A stretch of 13,720 nt of DNA from Geobacter sp. UBA1603 (GTDB lineage Bacteria; Desulfobacterota; Desulfuromonadia; Geobacterales; Pseudopelobacteraceae), in contig DCNF01000037.1 in the NCBI GenBank assembly GCA_002322035.1, positions 16,907-30,626 on the forward strand, written 5' to 3'. The notes beneath the pieces are model-generated. The model was not told the DNA's origin and made no database searches. It saw nothing but the letters and a program-made list of their open reading frames with translations. A program made the position numbers and the translations under genes. Shown in pieces: positions 12,367 through 13,720 of this stretch (its first letter is position 1; each line of letters begins with the position of its first letter).

Positions 12367-13720
12367 ATGAAAATCAAACGTCTCGAAATAAGCGGGTTCA
12401 AGAGTTTTGCCGATAAGGTCGTGCTGGATTTTCAGCAGGGGGTGACCGGTATCGTCGGCCCCAACGGCTGCGGCAAATCCAACGTGGTGGACGCCATCCG
12501 CTGGTGTATGGGCGAACAGTCGGCCAGGAACCTGCGCGGCAAGGCCATGGAAGACGTGATCTTTGCCGGCAGCGAGACCCGCAAGCCGCTGGGGGTAGCG
12601 GAGGTGTCGCTGGTCTTTTCCACCGAAGACGGCCGGGCGCCGGCCAGGTATCTCGAGTTTTCTGAAATTCAATTGACCAGGCGCCTGTTTCGTGACGGGG
12701 AAAGCGATTATCTGATCAACCGGACCCCCTGCCGGCTGATGGATATCACCGAGCTGTTCATGGATACCGGCGTCGGCACCCGTGCCTATTCGATCATTGA
12801 GCAGGGCAAGATCGGCATGATCCTGCACTCGCGTCCCGAGGAGCGGCGCTTTCTGATCGAGGAGGCGGCCGGGGTGACCAAGTTCAAGGCCCGCAAGCTG
12901 ATGGCCCTGAAGAAGATTGACGCCACCCGTCACAATCTGGCCCGCCTGTCGGATGTGATCGGTGAGATCCGCCGCCAGTTGAATTCGCTGCAGCGCCAAG
13001 CAAAGAAGGCGGAGAAGTTCAAGGAGTGCCGTGATGAGATGCGGCAGGCAGAGCTGTTTTTCAGCGCCAGCGAATATCGGCTGGCGGCAGAGGGGCGTGC
13101 TGCTGCCGAGCGGGAGCTGACCGACCTCAACAGCCGTATGCGCGAAGTTTTTGCCGCCGCTTCGCTGGGCGAATCCCGGGCCGAGGAAGCACGGCTGGCC
13201 CTGCTGGATATTGAGAAGAAACTGGCGGCGGCCCAGGAGGAGACCTACCTGGTGCGCAGCGAGTTCACGGCCACCGAGAACGGCCTGGAGTTCCGCCGCA
13301 AAGAGCTGGCCGGACTCGACAGCCGCCTGGCACGGCTGGAAGCCGAAACCGCCGACCTGGAGAAACAACTGGCCGAATGTGCCGAGCAGCGCGGTCTGCT
13401 GGAACTGCGGCGGGACAGCGGTTCGTCCGATGCGGCCTCGCTTCAGGACGGTCTGGAGCAGGCGGAGGCCGCACTTTTGGCGCACCAGCAGGCTGAAGGA
13501 GAACAGAGCCGGGCCCTGGAGGCTCGCCGCAAAGAGCTGTTCAGCGCGCTGGCCGAATCGGCACAGTACAAAAGCCGCCATGAGGGTGCCCAGAAGCGTC
13601 TCTCCGGGCTGACCGAGCGGATGGAACGCCAGAACCGCGAGGCAGGGCAGCTTGCTGAACGGAAGGGGCAGCTTGCCCGGCGGGTGGCGGAACTGGAGCA
13701 GGAGCTCGCGGCTGCACAGG
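12367..13720 (+). CDS. smc: Chromosome segregation ATPase SMC, 5' part (runs off window)
   Basis: N-terminal portion (451 complete codons) of the SMC condensin subunit, which with ScpA and ScpB organises and separates the chromosome. The ATPase head opens [17 protein letters not shown] and has Walker [10 protein letters not shown] (31-39). [27 protein letters not shown] follows at about 125-150, then the [14 protein letters not shown] exit (159-172) into the coiled coil. From about 175 on, the sequence is Glu/Arg/Ala-rich heptads without a break to the window edge. The hinge, second coil and C-terminal head lie outside. No Shine-Dalgarno site precedes ATG 12367 and no clear promoter is seen in the 129 bp upstream. 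Because the integrase scar sits immediately 5', the native control region may have been displaced. A long open frame on the opposite strand here is antisense and not a gene. Confidence 0.95.
   Translation, partial: MKIKRLEISGFKSFADKVVLDFQQGVTGIVGPNGCGKSNVVDAIRWCMGEQSARNLRGKAMEDVIFAGSETRKPLGVAEVSLVFSTEDGRAPARYLEFSEIQLTRRLFRDGESDYLINRTPCRLMDITELFMDTGVGTRAYSIIEQGKIGMILHSRPEERRFLIEEAAGVTKFKARKLMALKKIDATRHNLARLSDVIGEIRRQLNSLQRQAKKAEKFKECRDEMRQAELFFSASEYRLAAEGRAAAERELTDLNSRMREVFAAASLGESRAEEARLALLDIEKKLAAAQEETYLVRSEFTATENGLEFRRKELAGLDSRLARLEAETADLEKQLAECAEQRGLLELRRDSGSSDAASLQDGLEQAEAALLAHQQAEGEQSRALEARRKELFSALAESAQYKSRHEGAQKRLSGLTERMERQNREAGQLAERKGQLARRVAELEQELAAAQ

Noticed and set aside
12367..13581. 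Long minus-strand open frame continuing from the integrase remnant back through the smc region
   Set aside because: Its sequence there is the antisense of smc and has low-complexity character; only the part below 12237 is integrase-like.
1..13720. CRISPR array, toxin-antitoxin pair or defence system
   Set aside because: No regular repeat-spacer pattern, no small paired genes and no nuclease or defence-type domains were seen.

Overview
The window reads as a chromosomal segment of a Geobacter-like anaerobe (Desulfuromonadota/Geobacteraceae). The evidence is an octaheme nitrite-reductase-type cytochrome, erythrin-type ferritin-like proteins, a histidine kinase whose PAS domain carries a Cys cluster, and a GGDEF protein of a type common in these bacteria. 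The assignment rests on protein character only; no rRNA or tRNA is present.

Layout. 1-267 is the 3' end of a small YtkA-like protein gene. It converges on sppA (310-1269, minus), a signal peptide peptidase that looks like a lipoprotein. A strong terminator (1331-1372) separates sppA from a single-gene unit for a secreted octaheme nitrite reductase (1392-3011, minus). That gene has a near-consensus FNR/CRP-family site exactly at -41.5 of a predicted promoter. Divergent from it is a peroxide-defence unit: bcp (3289-3756) and a secreted YceI protein (3777-4364). A perfect 14-bp hairpin follows, then an erythrin-like ferritin-family gene (4462-4917). Two overlapping housekeeping genes run on the minus strand: prmC (5478-6344) and hpt (4930-5481). 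An orphan histidine kinase (6490-7665) converges, with a 5-bp gap, on an exported AhpC-type peroxiredoxin (7671-8309). Divergent from the peroxiredoxin is a two-gene unit, a cyclophilin (8484-9005) and a second ferritin-like protein (9008-9481), ended by a textbook terminator at 9519-9570.

The last third holds a membrane GGDEF protein (9692-11011) overlapping a coiled-coil lipoprotein gene (11001-11522). A decayed tyrosine-integrase remnant follows (about 11524-12237, minus; two in-frame stop codons, catalytic domain missing). The final gene is the 5' part of smc (12367 to the window end), which runs off the edge.

How it works together. Much of the segment is redox and stress housekeeping for an anaerobe: nitrite detoxification or respiration under an FNR-type switch, a cytoplasmic and a periplasmic peroxiredoxin, and two diiron-type ferritin-like proteins. 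I do not see a clearly new multigene system. The points most worth checking are the GGDEF protein with Ser at the usual guanine-specificity Asp (a possible cGAMP-type enzyme), the FNR-octaheme promoter, and the integrase scar upstream of smc with its four helically phased GTGGC repeats.
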